DNA of 50,761 nucleotides, from assembly GCF_001440035.1 (NCBI RefSeq), contig NZ_LJYG01000112.1:564994-615754 (forward strand), in the 5' to 3' direction. This stretch comes from Bradyrhizobium manausense (GTDB taxonomy: Bacteria; Pseudomonadota; Alphaproteobacteria; Rhizobiales; Xanthobacteraceae). The position numbers and the translations under genes are program-made. The notes below the pieces were generated by a model that saw only the letters and a program-made list of their open reading frames with translations, was not told the DNA's origin and did no database searches. Within the stretch, counting starts at the first letter, position 1. Every line of letters starts with the position of its first letter. Positions 1-8,503 of the stretch are shown piece after piece.

Positions 1-197
1 GGCTTGCGGAGCTGCTACGGTCACTGCGATCGGACCATCTCACCATCCTGATCGTCGAGCATGACATGGAGTTCGTGATGTCGCTGGTCGACCGCATCGT
101 GGTGCTCGATTTCGGCTCCAAGCTTTGCGAAGGCGCGCCCGCCGCGATCCGCAGCGACGCGCGGGTGCAAGAGGCCTATCTCGGAGGCGTCGCGTGA
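1..197 (+). CDS. livG: Branched-chain amino acid ABC transporter ATPase, C-terminal end (LivG-like, partial)
   Basis: The window opens inside this gene; the reading frame begins at base 3 and ends in TGA at 195-197. The visible 64 residues hold the end of an ABC nucleotide-binding domain: an H-loop (LIVEHDMEFV) followed by the typical tail with IVVLDFG and EAYLGG, which is how LivG proteins usually end. It would energise a HAAT-family importer for branched-chain or other hydrophobic amino acids or related organic acids, at the inner face of the cytoplasmic membrane. The stop overlaps the GTG start of the next gene (GTGA), which is the usual livG-livF coupling. Walker A and B lie outside the window. 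The substrate cannot be told. Confidence 0.85.
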   Translation, partial: LAELLRSLRSDHLTILIVEHDMEFVMSLVDRIVVLDFGSKLCEGAPAAIRSDARVQEAYLGGVA

Positions 198-907
198 GCG
201 AGATGTTTTCGATGCGCGATGTGACCGTCTGCTACGACAATGTCGAAGCGGTCCGCAACGTCACGCTGTCGGTCGAGGAAGGACAGATCGTCACCGTGAT
301 CGGCCCGAACGGCGCCGGCAAGACCACGCTGCTGATGGCTGCGATCGGCCTGCTCGCTTCGCGCGGCCGCCTCGTCTTTCAGGGCAACGACATCGGCAGG
401 ATGTCGGTTGAGGACCGCGTCGAGCGCCGGCTCTGCCTCGTCCCGGAAAAGCGCGAGCTGTTCTCCGACATGTCGGTCGCCGACAATCTCCTGCTCGGCT
501 CCTACAGCCTGCGCGACCGCTCCGGCGTGCAGAAGACGCTGGACGAAGTCTACGACCGCTTCCCCCGCCTGAAGGAGCGGCAGCGCCAGGCCGCCGGCAC
601 CCTCTCCGGCGGCGAGCGCCAGATGCTGGCGCTCGGCCGCGCGCTGATGGCGAAGCCGAAATTGCTGATGCTCGATGAACCCAGCCTCGGCCTCGCACCG
701 CTGATCGTGCGCGAAATCTTTCGCACCATCGCCTCGCTGCGCGAGCTCGGCGTCTCGATCCTGCTGGTCGAGCAGAACGCCCGCGCCGCGCTGGAGACCG
801 CCGACTACGGCTATGTGCTCGAGACCGGCGAGATCGTGCAGTCCGGCCCCGCCAGGGATCTGATCCACGATAAGAGGCTGATCACGGCCTATCTCGGCGG
901 GCATTGA
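194..907 (+). CDS. livF: Branched-chain amino acid ABC transporter ATPase (LivF-like)
   Basis: This 237-residue protein is a complete single ABC ATPase domain of the usual LivF size. Walker A is GPNGAGKTT near residue 37, the signature is LSGGERQM, Walker B is LLMLDEPSLGLAP and the H-loop region reads LLVEQN, a LivF hallmark where the histidine is replaced. I chose the GTG at 194 because it overlaps the preceding TGA as GTGA; an ATG three codons in is possible. It partners the preceding LivG-like ATPase in a heterodimer driving HAAT-type import. Related importers in soil bacteria often serve aromatic or dicarboxylic acids, so the amino acid label is a family label, not a proven substrate. Confidence 0.9.
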   Translation: MSEMFSMRDVTVCYDNVEAVRNVTLSVEEGQIVTVIGPNGAGKTTLLMAAIGLLASRGRLVFQGNDIGRMSVEDRVERRLCLVPEKRELFSDMSVADNLLLGSYSLRDRSGVQKTLDEVYDRFPRLKERQRQAAGTLSGGERQMLALGRALMAKPKLLMLDEPSLGLAPLIVREIFRTIASLRELGVSILLVEQNARAALETADYGYVLETGEIVQSGPARDLIHDKRLITAYLGGH

Positions 908-1114
908 AGCCGGTCCGACCAGACCAGTCGAAAACAACCCCATGCACAGTAGCCTGTGACAGCCATATCAATGGCTTAGTCACCAGCTTACGGATTTTAC
1001 GAAATTGACTTGCTCCGCCGGGCAAAACAGTGGCATGATGTCATCATCGCCGCTCAGGCTTGTTCGCACGCAACAACGGCGGCTCGACACAGGGGCCATT
1101 GTGGCGAGGCTCAC

Positions 1115-2452
1115 ATGTTTAGCACATCCTCATCACGCGCTACCTCGACCTATTTTGAACGCCTGACGCGAGCCGGCCAACGGATCAAGGCGGCCGCAAG
1201 CTTGGTGGCGTTCGCGCTGGTCGCCGCGCTCGTGGCTGCAAGTTTGAATGCCACGTTTGGAGATACGCCGGCCGCACGAGGCCTTTCGCAACCGGGCCTT
1301 CAGCGCATCGGTGACTATCTACGACATGAGATCGCGATCAGTAAAATTCCCGGCGCGATCCTGTTGATCCAGCAGCACGGAAAGCCGGTCTACTACGAAA
1401 AATTCGGCCTGCGCGACGTCGCAACCAAGGTGCCGATGACGGATGACACCATCTTTCGGTACTATTCGATGTCGAAACCGATCACATCGGTTGCCGCGCT
1501 GATGCTGGTCGACGACGGCAAGCTGTCGTTGGATGACCCCCTCTCCAAGTACATTCCTGCCTTTGCCGATGTAAAGGTCGGCGTGGAAAAGCCCGACGCG
1601 ACTGGAAAGCCGGTGTTTACGCTGGAACCGCTCAAGCGCCCGATCACCATACGCGATCTGATGCGACAGACTTCCGGTATCACTTACGGGTTTTACGGCG
1701 ACGGCCCCGTGCAAAAACTCTATCGGCAGGCCGACCTTTACGGCGGCGATTTTGACAACGCCGAGTTCGCTGCGCGCCTGGCGAACCTGCCGCTCGCCGA
1801 GCAGCCGGGCACGAGGTGGACCTATAGCCATTCCGTCGATGTGCTCGGGAGGGTGATCGAGGTGGTTTCGGGGCAATCGCTGTTTCAGTTCGAGAAGGAG
1901 CGGCTGCTGGATCCCCTTGGCATGAGCCATACCGCGTTCTTTGTCGCGGACGAGGCGAAGCGCCCGCTGGTTGCCCAGTTCCTGCCGGATGACCTGATAG
2001 AACCGCCCATTGCCGGAATCAGGGACCCGATGGTGCATAGGCGCTGGGAATCCGGCGGAGCCGGAATGGTCGGGACGACCGGCGACTACGCGCGCTTTGT
2101 GCAGATGCTCTTGAATGGCGGCACGGTCGACGGACGACGCTATCTGAAGCCGGAGACGGTGGCCCTGATGACGTCGGACCAAATCGGTCCCGGGAGCGGA
2201 ATCGCACCCGCCGATATCTATTTTCTGGCAGTCCACGCCGGATTCGGGTTGGGGGTTGCCGTGCTCACATCGCCGCAACCGAAGAGGCCGTGGCCGCCAG
2301 GCATCTATGGATGGGACGGCGTGGCCGGCACCTTCTTCTTTGTAGATCCGAACGACGATCTGTTCGCGCTGTGCATGATGCAGTCACCGTCGCAGCGCGG
2401 GCGGATCGAGACGGAGTTGGCGCCGCTGATTTTCGACGCGATGGTGAGGTAG
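1115..2452 (+). CDS. Beta-lactamase-like serine hydrolase (class C / esterase VIII fold)
   Basis: The 445-residue protein has an N-terminal hydrophobic segment (about residues 26-45) that looks like a signal peptide or anchor, so it is probably periplasmic or membrane-tethered. The catalytic SxxK motif is SMSK at residues 118-121. A YSH triplet (WTYSHSVDVLG) sits where the family has Y-x-N, and a GWDGVAGT segment near the C-terminus may take the place of KTG. This fits the penicillin-binding-protein-like hydrolase superfamily, whose members cleave esters, amides or beta-lactams; the true substrate is unknown. I chose the ATG at 1115, with GAGG eight bases upstream, over an upstream TTG at 1010 that would hide the signal. 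It stands alone. Confidence 0.8.
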   Translation: MFSTSSSRATSTYFERLTRAGQRIKAAASLVAFALVAALVAASLNATFGDTPAARGLSQPGLQRIGDYLRHEIAISKIPGAILLIQQHGKPVYYEKFGLRDVATKVPMTDDTIFRYYSMSKPITSVAALMLVDDGKLSLDDPLSKYIPAFADVKVGVEKPDATGKPVFTLEPLKRPITIRDLMRQTSGITYGFYGDGPVQKLYRQADLYGGDFDNAEFAARLANLPLAEQPGTRWTYSHSVDVLGRVIEVVSGQSLFQFEKERLLDPLGMSHTAFFVADEAKRPLVAQFLPDDLIEPPIAGIRDPMVHRRWESGGAGMVGTTGDYARFVQMLLNGGTVDGRRYLKPETVALMTSDQIGPGSGIAPADIYFLAVHAGFGLGVAVLTSPQPKRPWPPGIYGWDGVAGTFFFVDPNDDLFALCMMQSPSQRGRIETELAPLIFDAMVR

Positions 2453-3048
2453 GTTTGCCAAAGCTTGATCGACTTCAGGGACTGATTGCGATTGCCGTTA
2501 GCCGGCGATGCATCGGCCCTACCTCGGGTTGCCCGTCACTCCTTGGCCGCTCAGGCGAGACGATAGGCATAGGCTTCCCCTTGCATTGAATGAGCGGTAT
2601 CGGCCATTTGCGAAGTTGCGCCTCGTCTGCCGGAGGTCCGCTAATTGCACCCGAGCGGACCAGATTTGCTCAACCTGAGTTCTTCCCATTTTGACCCCAA
2701 GCGGACATGGGAAGAGTCTGCACGGCTCTTCTACCAAGCGCTCGCATACCTAGTGGGCGGAGACGAAGCCCATTGACGCTCCCCTCGTACTCCCCATTAG
2801 GCAGACGCAGATCCAACTCAAGTCCGTTTTAAACCGCTCGGAAACCAAACGTTTCGGCCCGCTTGCGCAATACGACCACCGGGCCTGCAGTGAGATCGCC
2901 GCAACTTGGGTAGGTCATCGGGATCTACTCGACGCCGTGGCCAAATCGCGACAGGTCAGGTCCAAGCGACAGGCCGTCGGAACGGCCGCAAGAGTGCCTC
3001 TGCAATTGGCGCGGCCTGTGCTACAATCACCGGTGGCTACTGAGCAAA
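2453..3048. other. Intergenic stretch with no supported gene
   Basis: About 600 bases between the serine hydrolase and the cyclase gene. Reading frames here are short, lack recognisable motifs and lack ribosome binding sites. I see no strong hairpin and no RNA gene. It probably holds the promoter of the cyclase gene, but I could not place a convincing -35/-10 pair. Confidence 0.5.
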
Positions 3049-4830
3049 ATGATCTCGCGATCCGAAAGAATGGGCAGCATGATCGCGCCGCGTAAACTTG
3101 TTGCAGTGCTGTCGGCAGACGTCGCCGGATATACCACGCTTATGGAGGCGGCTGAGGAAGACACTCATTCCCGGCTGATGCAGATTCTCTCGGAATTCGT
3201 TGAGCCAAAAATTGCCGATCATCGAGGTCGCATCGTTAAGAACACAGGAGATGGCTTTCTCGCGACATTCGATAGTGCAAAAGCAGCCGTGGACTGTGCT
3301 GTCGAAATCCAGAAATCAGTCGCTCGGACGTCTGCTACGGTCAGCTCACCACCGATCTTGTTCCGGATGGGCATCAATCTGACCGAAGTCATAGTCGAAG
3401 CTAACGATATTTTTGGCGACGGTGTGAATCTCGCTGCCCGGTTGCAGGCGAGTGCTGAACCGGGTGGGATCCTGCTGACTGCTGCCGTTGCCGAACACGT
3501 GCGCACCGAGAAGCAGCTAAGCTTGACCGATCTCGGCGAGCTCAAGCTCAAGAACATGAATCGACTGGTACGCGCATTCGGAATCGCTGCTGCCGGTCGC
3601 GTCCAGTCTCCTGTTGCGAAACTGACGGCGCTCCCCGATGATCGTCCGTCTCTGATTGTATTACCTTTTCAACTCGAACCCAACAGCGCCGAAGATGCCT
3701 GGTTTGCCGAGGGCATCATTGAAGGCATCATTCATATCCTGTCCGGCATCGAAAATCTGTTTGTGATCTCGCGCGGCACTAGCCTGGCGTATGCCGGAAT
3801 GGCTGTCGATCCACGTGCAGTCGGACGACAGCTCGGCGTGCGCTATGCGCTGAGCGGAGTCGTGCAGCGCGCCAAGGGTCGGCTACGGGTCTTCACTGAG
3901 CTCTCTGACGCGTCAACCGGCAGGCTTGTGCGCTCGGATCGTAGGGACGGCATGCTGGGCGATATGTTCGAGATGCAGGATCGCATTGCGAGCGAGGTCG
4001 TCACTGCCATCGCACCGGCGGTGCGCGGACGCGAGCTCGCGCGCGCGATGCGCAAGCCTCCGGACAGCCTTACCGCTTATGACCTGCTGCTGCGAGCGCT
4101 TGACCTGCTATACCGACTGCAACCCGAAACCTTTGATCGCGCCCGTGGATTTTTGCAGCAGGCCATGGCGGACGATCCCGGCTATGGCCCCGCCTACTCC
4201 CATGCCGCCACATGGCACATGTTTCGAATAGGTCAGGGCTGGAGCACCAACAGCGCAGTCGATGCCGAAGAGGCACGCAGATGCGCAGCTGCCGCGCTCG
4301 AGCGCGACCCCAATGACCCCGTTGCGTTGGCAATCCACGGCCAGATGCTATCGTTCACCCAGCGCGATTACGCGACTGCACTGAATTTCCTCGACCGGGC
4401 AATCGCGGCCAGTCCGAGCTGTCACATGGCCTGGACACTTAGCAGCACGACCGCGGGCTGGATCGCCGATGGAAAACGAGCGGTGGAACACGCCACGCGG
4501 GCCATGCAACTGTCGCCGCTCGATCCGTTCGCGTTTTTTACCGAGCACATGCTGTCGCAAGGTCATTACATCAATGGCGACTACCAGCAGGCGATCGCGT
4601 GGGGACAGCGGGCAGTCGCCCACAACTCGATGCTCACTTCGAATCTGCGAACTCTCGCAGCCGCGCTAGTCGCGTACGGCGACCTCGATGCCGCGCGGGA
4701 GATTGCGCGCCGGATTCTCGCACTCGATCCGAATTTCAGCCTGATGACTTTCGCCGCACGCTCCCCGATGTCGGCGAAGGTTCTGGAGAGCCATGTACCG
4801 CGGCTGAGGGCGGCGGGCTTACCCGATTAG
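3049..4830 (+). CDS. Class III adenylate/guanylate cyclase with TolB-N-like and TPR domains
   Basis: This 593-residue cytosolic protein has three parts. Residues about 15-180 are a class III nucleotide cyclase domain: SADVAGYT and NTGDGFLATF carry the two metal-binding aspartates, and FGDGVNLAARLQ is the conserved helix. Residues about 200-320 (LIVLPFQLE, WFAEGIIEGII, LGVRYALSGVVQR) match the TolB-N-like module found in this protein type. The rest is helical TPR-like repeat. Such proteins are abundant in Bradyrhizobium and are thought to make cAMP under protein-protein control. Three in-frame ATGs (3049, 3070, 3079) compete; none has a clearly superior ribosome site. The next two genes follow on the same strand at 41 and 4 bases, suggesting an operon. 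Confidence 0.85.
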   Translation: MISRSERMGSMIAPRKLVAVLSADVAGYTTLMEAAEEDTHSRLMQILSEFVEPKIADHRGRIVKNTGDGFLATFDSAKAAVDCAVEIQKSVARTSATVSSPPILFRMGINLTEVIVEANDIFGDGVNLAARLQASAEPGGILLTAAVAEHVRTEKQLSLTDLGELKLKNMNRLVRAFGIAAAGRVQSPVAKLTALPDDRPSLIVLPFQLEPNSAEDAWFAEGIIEGIIHILSGIENLFVISRGTSLAYAGMAVDPRAVGRQLGVRYALSGVVQRAKGRLRVFTELSDASTGRLVRSDRRDGMLGDMFEMQDRIASEVVTAIAPAVRGRELARAMRKPPDSLTAYDLLLRALDLLYRLQPETFDRARGFLQQAMADDPGYGPAYSHAATWHMFRIGQGWSTNSAVDAEEARRCAAAALERDPNDPVALAIHGQMLSFTQRDYATALNFLDRAIAASPSCHMAWTLSSTTAGWIADGKRAVEHATRAMQLSPLDPFAFFTEHMLSQGHYINGDYQQAIAWGQRAVAHNSMLTSNLRTLAAALVAYGDLDAAREIARRILALDPNFSLMTFAARSPMSAKVLESHVPRLRAAGLPD

Positions 4831-4871
4831 GAACGTCAACTCATTTTTCAACCGGAGAAAGGGCAGATCAG

Positions 4872-5804
4872 ATGGCCGGAAATATGGGCGACATGGGCGA
4901 TATGGGCGACATGGGCGACATGGGCGACACCGGCAATTCAGGTGGCAGCTCCGGCGGCGGCGTTGGTCGACTGCCAGACCGCATCGATCTACCGTTCGTC
5001 ACTGAAAGAGCGAGCGAAGTATGGGCGTACGACTCGGGAGCGAAGAAATGGACGCAGACCGGAACTGACGTTTCATTGACGGATATCCGGGTCGACATCG
5101 CGCAATGGCTTGAAACTGATTGGGCTGCCAAGTGGAAGGCTTGGCTCATCCTCGCTGACTTTGCAAAGACCGGCTGGGCCACAACGATCGATCTCACGGG
5201 AGTGCTCTGGTTGCCAGCAAATCAGGCGAGAGAATTGCAGGACCTTATCAGAGCGGCCGAGGACGAACGCGCTGATGCACTGGGCGAAATCCTCGCACAG
5301 CACACCTCCTACGCCGATTTTATGGCATACTTCGTTCTGTTGCTGAAGATCACGCCCCGAACCCACCCGAAGACCTTCTTGCTAATGCACATCGCGGGCA
5401 TAGTCGGCATTCTCGTCTCTATGTATTTCAAACAGAACCCTGGCGGCGGGAGGTATCCACGCGCCCGCCCCTCCCAAATCTGTCCGGCGCTGATGCCGCC
5501 GGTCGCCATTCCCGGCCATCCGTCGTTTCCAAGCGGCCACGCCACGCAATCGATGCTGATGGCGCTGTGTCTCAGCGAGGCGAGCAAGAACCGCAAGGAT
5601 GCCGCAGGAAACAAAGGAGTCTGGGCGCCGCTGTTACAGGGATTGTCGCGCCGGATCGCGCGCAATCGCGAGATCGCGGGTCTGCACTTCGCAAGCGACT
5701 CGACTGCGGGATTCGAACTTGCCCGGCAAACCTTTGCCGCGCTCCTGGCCGTTCCATCGTTCAAAAAAGTGCTGGATGATGCCACCACCGATGAATGGAG
5801 TTAG
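4872..5804 (+). CDS. PAP2 / vanadium-haloperoxidase-like phosphoesterase with repeat N-terminus
   Basis: The 310-residue protein ends in a PAP2 acid phosphatase/haloperoxidase fold: an Arg-Pro pair (RARPSQ), then PSGHA with histidine about residue 223, then NREIAGLHFASD with histidine about residue 272, which match the three phosphate- or vanadate-binding motifs. No signal peptide and no clear membrane segments are seen, so it is more like the soluble haloperoxidase-type members than the lipid phosphatases. The N-terminus is MAGN, five MGD triplets and a glycine-serine linker, encoded by a 9-base tandem repeat. I chose ATG 4872 because a GGAGAAAGGG stretch lies just upstream. It sits between the cyclase and the G1-type peptidase; its substrate is unknown. 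Confidence 0.7.
   Translation: MAGNMGDMGDMGDMGDMGDTGNSGGSSGGGVGRLPDRIDLPFVTERASEVWAYDSGAKKWTQTGTDVSLTDIRVDIAQWLETDWAAKWKAWLILADFAKTGWATTIDLTGVLWLPANQARELQDLIRAAEDERADALGEILAQHTSYADFMAYFVLLLKITPRTHPKTFLLMHIAGIVGILVSMYFKQNPGGGRYPRARPSQICPALMPPVAIPGHPSFPSGHATQSMLMALCLSEASKNRKDAAGNKGVWAPLLQGLSRRIARNREIAGLHFASDSTAGFELARQTFAALLAVPSFKKVLDDATTDEWS
4884..4928 (+). repeat. Five-copy 9-base tandem repeat (MGD codons)
   Basis: ATGGGCGAC repeated five times in register, with one copy ending in T instead of C. It encodes Met-Gly-Asp repeats at the N-terminus of the PAP2-like protein. The unit is a multiple of three, so copy-number change would lengthen or shorten the protein without a frameshift. Confidence 0.95.
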
Positions 5805-5808
5805 GACG

Positions 5809-6819
5809 ATGGCGGTGCAGCCTCCCAAGTTGGAAGTCAAGGAACCAGTAACTTTGCCGCATGCCGGGTTTGATCCGCTGACGGCCACGCCGGCCGAACT
5901 GGATTATTACTGGCTGCCGGCAAAGCCGGATCCCGTTACTCAGCCCGAACTCTACGAGCACTGGAGCGAAATGATGTCGCCGGCGCCTGCCTTCGTCGCG
6001 GCACAGTCGCAGCCGCCGCCGTTCCCATTCGCCACCTCAGTGCCCGAGCCACTGCACCACAATCGCCTCCGCAGCAGGTTGCAGAACAGCCGCAACTGGT
6101 CCGGCGCCTATCTCTCTTCAAATCATGCGAACCGCTTCACACGTGTAGTCGGGCGCTGGACCGTCCCGCAGATCAGACCTGGGGTGCGGGCCAAACAAGA
6201 GCCCGCCGGGCTCGCCTTCAAGTGTTCGATCTGGATCGGCCTCGACGGCAAAAAGCGCTGGACAGAGTCGATGCCTCAGGTCGGGTCGGGTCATAAGGTC
6301 CAAGATGGGGGAGTTGGCGAGAGCCACGAGCTATGGTGGCAGTGGTGGCATCGCGACTCGCCTGCCGTGAGTGACTATCTGCCTTGGACCATCAAGGGCG
6401 TCCCGATCAGCGCCGGGGATCTGATTCTCTGCAGCCTCAACGTTAGTTCGACGGATCCGAAGACTGTCAGGCTGCACGTCGTCAATCGCACCAGCGGGAT
6501 ATTCGCGACGGTGCAGCTCAAGCGGGAACCGGTACTAGGCTCGACGGCAGAATGGGTTGTCGAACGCCCCGGGGATTGGGCGACGCCGATTGGGATCAAT
6601 AAAGACGGGCCGCTGTTCCCTTTGCCAAATTATGGCGAGGTGATCATCGACCGATGCGCAACTGAGCACGCCTTCCCGCCGGCGCAGCCGGCCTTTTTGC
6701 CGAGACTGATCCGCATGAAACAGAAATTTCAGCAGTTCAACCGCGTCGCCGTGATCTCAAATCCATCGGTCCGACGAGAACCGCCAGCGCGAATCCGAGT
6801 GAATTATCACGAACCGTAA
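5809..6819 (+). CDS. Peptidase G1 (eqolisin-like) family protein
   Basis: This 336-residue protein carries the pattern of the glutamic peptidase family G1 (scytalidoglutamic peptidase type): NWSGAYL at residues 96-102, RWTVP at 116-120, SIWIGLDG at 140-147, MPQVGS with the candidate catalytic Gln157, WWQWW at 176-180, and TAEWVVERP with the candidate catalytic Glu248. In the fungal enzymes the pair Gln53/Glu136 does catalysis at acid pH; function here is inferred from that. There is no obvious signal peptide; residues 1-90 are proline-rich and unassigned. ATG 5809 lies 4 bases after the preceding stop with GGAG about 10 bases upstream, so it is translationally linked to the PAP2-like gene. 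Confidence 0.75.
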   Translation: MAVQPPKLEVKEPVTLPHAGFDPLTATPAELDYYWLPAKPDPVTQPELYEHWSEMMSPAPAFVAAQSQPPPFPFATSVPEPLHHNRLRSRLQNSRNWSGAYLSSNHANRFTRVVGRWTVPQIRPGVRAKQEPAGLAFKCSIWIGLDGKKRWTESMPQVGSGHKVQDGGVGESHELWWQWWHRDSPAVSDYLPWTIKGVPISAGDLILCSLNVSSTDPKTVRLHVVNRTSGIFATVQLKREPVLGSTAEWVVERPGDWATPIGINKDGPLFPLPNYGEVIIDRCATEHAFPPAQPAFLPRLIRMKQKFQQFNRVAVISNPSVRREPPARIRVNYHEP

Positions 6820-7154
6820 TTGTGAGGTAACCCTTGGTTGCGTACGATTGGCATCTCTCTTAATTGTTCGAGCGCTCCCAGGAACACGGCTACCGCATCG
6901 CACGAGCCAGCCGTCCAGCAGCGACCCCTGGGGGACAAAAACCTCGAGGTGGCGCTGTTGTGGGTTGCCGAAGAGATGGTTGTACGGCAGCGCCACAGAT
7001 ATTTCGTCTGCAACTCCCTGGAGTCCGGTTTTGGCCCCTTTCGGACGTGCCGTAACCAGTCAGTAGGGTCTGAAATGGGCGCCAAAGCCGACATCTGGCG
7101 ATCGATCTGAAGTTTGCCGGACCGCAATTACGCCCCGTAATCCATCATCCCGCG
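6820..7154. other. Intergenic stretch with no supported gene
   Basis: About 335 bases after the G1-type peptidase and before the ydcZ remnant. Short frames exist on both strands but none has a ribosome site or recognisable product. I see no strong hairpin. Confidence 0.5.
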
Positions 7155-7344
7155 CGTGGGTCACCCGTGGCGGGCAAGCTATCCGCGGACAAGCGTCACG
7201 CCCGTGACGAGACATAAAGCGCAAATTCGTCCGAGCATCGTGATTGGCTGTCGCGGCAAGCCGAAAAAGCCGAACTGGTCGAAGGCCAGCGAGCTCCGCA
7301 ATTGGCCGCCGATGATGAGCGTTGCCCTGAGGTCACGCCAAGCC
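7155..7344. repeat. Direct repeat copy 1 (bracketing nitronate monooxygenase/glyA)
   Basis: About 190 bases that align with 9976-10166. By hand count 138 of 160 bases match between 7161-7320 and 9982-10141, without gaps. The alignment ends at a one-base deletion in this copy and the shared ACGCCAAGCC. Both copies lie in the same orientation and include the 3' end of a ydcZ-like gene on the minus strand. Confidence 0.85.
7179..7344 (-). pseudogene. Truncated 3' end of a YdcZ-like (DMT superfamily) transporter gene, copy 1
   Basis: On the minus strand this encodes about 50 residues ending in TGVTLVRG and a stop at 7179-7181, with DQFGFFGLPRQPI inside. These are the last two helices of a DUF606/YdcZ small multidrug-resistance-like protein of the DMT superfamily. 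The frame is lost at its 5' side by a one-base deletion relative to copy 2 (10000-10230), and no start or first half is present. It is a remnant, not a functional gene. The nitronate monooxygenase gene begins about 90 bases to its right on the other strand. Confidence 0.75.
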
Positions 7345-7430
7345 AAGTGTTGCGGCTAGTTACCCGCAGCTGCCACATCGTGGTAAGTTCGCAGGCGCCG
7401 ATGCGGCATGCCAGCCCCTTGGAGCGCGCG

Positions 7431-8453
7431 ATGCTTAGTACACGTTTCACCAGACTGGTGGGGTGCACGATCCCGATTCAGCTCGCCGGCATGGGATCGG
7501 TCGGCTCGCCTGAACTAGCCGCCGCCGTTTCCGAAGCCGGCGGTTTGGGAATGCTCGGAACCGCGCGTGGGGGCCTCAATCCAACGACGCTCGCCCCGCT
7601 TCTTCATCGCACGCAGGAACTGACCAGTCGCCCATTCGGCGTAAACTTCATTATCCGGCCGGGCGGCGCCCCTTCGCAATCCCGCGCGCGCGAGTGCGTC
7701 GAGCAAGCTGCCAAGATCAGCCGGGTTGTCGAGTTCTTCTACAGCGATCCGGACGCGGAGTTCGTCCAGATCGTCCATGACCATGGCGCGCTGGCATCGT
7801 GGCAAGTCGGGTCGGCCGACGAAGCCCGGAAGGCTGCAGCTGTCGGTTGCGATATGATCGTTGCGCAAGGGGTTGAGGCGGGCGGTCATGTTCGCGGCAC
7901 GGTGGGGCTCGTGCATCTGTTGTGCGAGGTGCTTGACGCCGTGACCGAGATTCCCGTTCTCGCTGCCGGCGGCATCGGCACCGGCCGCGCCATGGCCGCT
8001 GCGCTCGCCGCCGGCGCGGCCGGCGTGCGTGTGGGAACACGCTTTGTCGCTGCCACAGAGGCCGATGTCCATCCCATCTACGTGGACGCACTTATCGCCG
8101 CGAGAGCCGAGGACAGCATCTATACGCGCACCTTCCACGTTGGATGGCCGGATGCTCCGCATCGCGTGTTGCGCTCCGCCATTGAAGCAGCTGAAGCGCT
8201 ACAAGGCGACAGCACTGGAATCGTGACTAACATCGACGGTTCGCCCCGTGCCGTTCCACGCTTTGCCGCAACCGTGGCGGACAGAACCGCAACAGGGCAT
8301 GTCGGTGCGATGGCCCTCTACGCCGGCCAGTCGGTCGGCGCTGTGAAGCGCATTATGCCGGCACGAGAAATCGTTCGCGAGCTGGCCGAGGAGGCAGGGG
8401 AATTTCTGCGCCGTCCCGTTGAACTTCACGGTGCTGAAACAAGCGGTCACTGA
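7431..8453 (+). CDS. Nitronate monooxygenase (2-nitropropane dioxygenase-like, FMN)
   Basis: This 340-residue TIM-barrel flavoprotein matches nitronate monooxygenases: an N-terminal PIQLAGMG segment, the QGVEAGGHVRG loop with the likely catalytic histidine, and PVLAAGGIGTG plus GVRVGTRFVA, which bind the FMN phosphate. The family oxidises alkyl nitronates to carbonyl compounds and nitrite using O2, for example the plant toxin 3-nitropropionate in its nitronate form; the substrate here is not known. I chose ATG 7431 with GGAG six bases upstream. The frame is open further upstream, but that part runs through the ydcZ remnant. It is convergent with glyA, with 50 bases between the stops. Confidence 0.85.
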   Translation: MLSTRFTRLVGCTIPIQLAGMGSVGSPELAAAVSEAGGLGMLGTARGGLNPTTLAPLLHRTQELTSRPFGVNFIIRPGGAPSQSRARECVEQAAKISRVVEFFYSDPDAEFVQIVHDHGALASWQVGSADEARKAAAVGCDMIVAQGVEAGGHVRGTVGLVHLLCEVLDAVTEIPVLAAGGIGTGRAMAAALAAGAAGVRVGTRFVAATEADVHPIYVDALIAARAEDSIYTRTFHVGWPDAPHRVLRSAIEAAEALQGDSTGIVTNIDGSPRAVPRFAATVADRTATGHVGAMALYAGQSVGAVKRIMPAREIVRELAEEAGEFLRRPVELHGAETSGH

Positions 8454-8503
8454 CCTTTCCCGGCAATCGGACACTTCCGTCTCCGGCGCAGGCGGACGGC
8501 CGA

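Noticed and set aside
2519..2737. 72-residue minus-strand frame in the gap before the cyclase
   Set aside because: No ribosome site, no recognisable domain and ordinary length for chance in high-GC DNA.
8454..8503. Possible terminator between nitronate monooxygenase and glyA
   Set aside because: Only a weak, interrupted CCGTC/GACGG pairing without a T-run; not enough to call.
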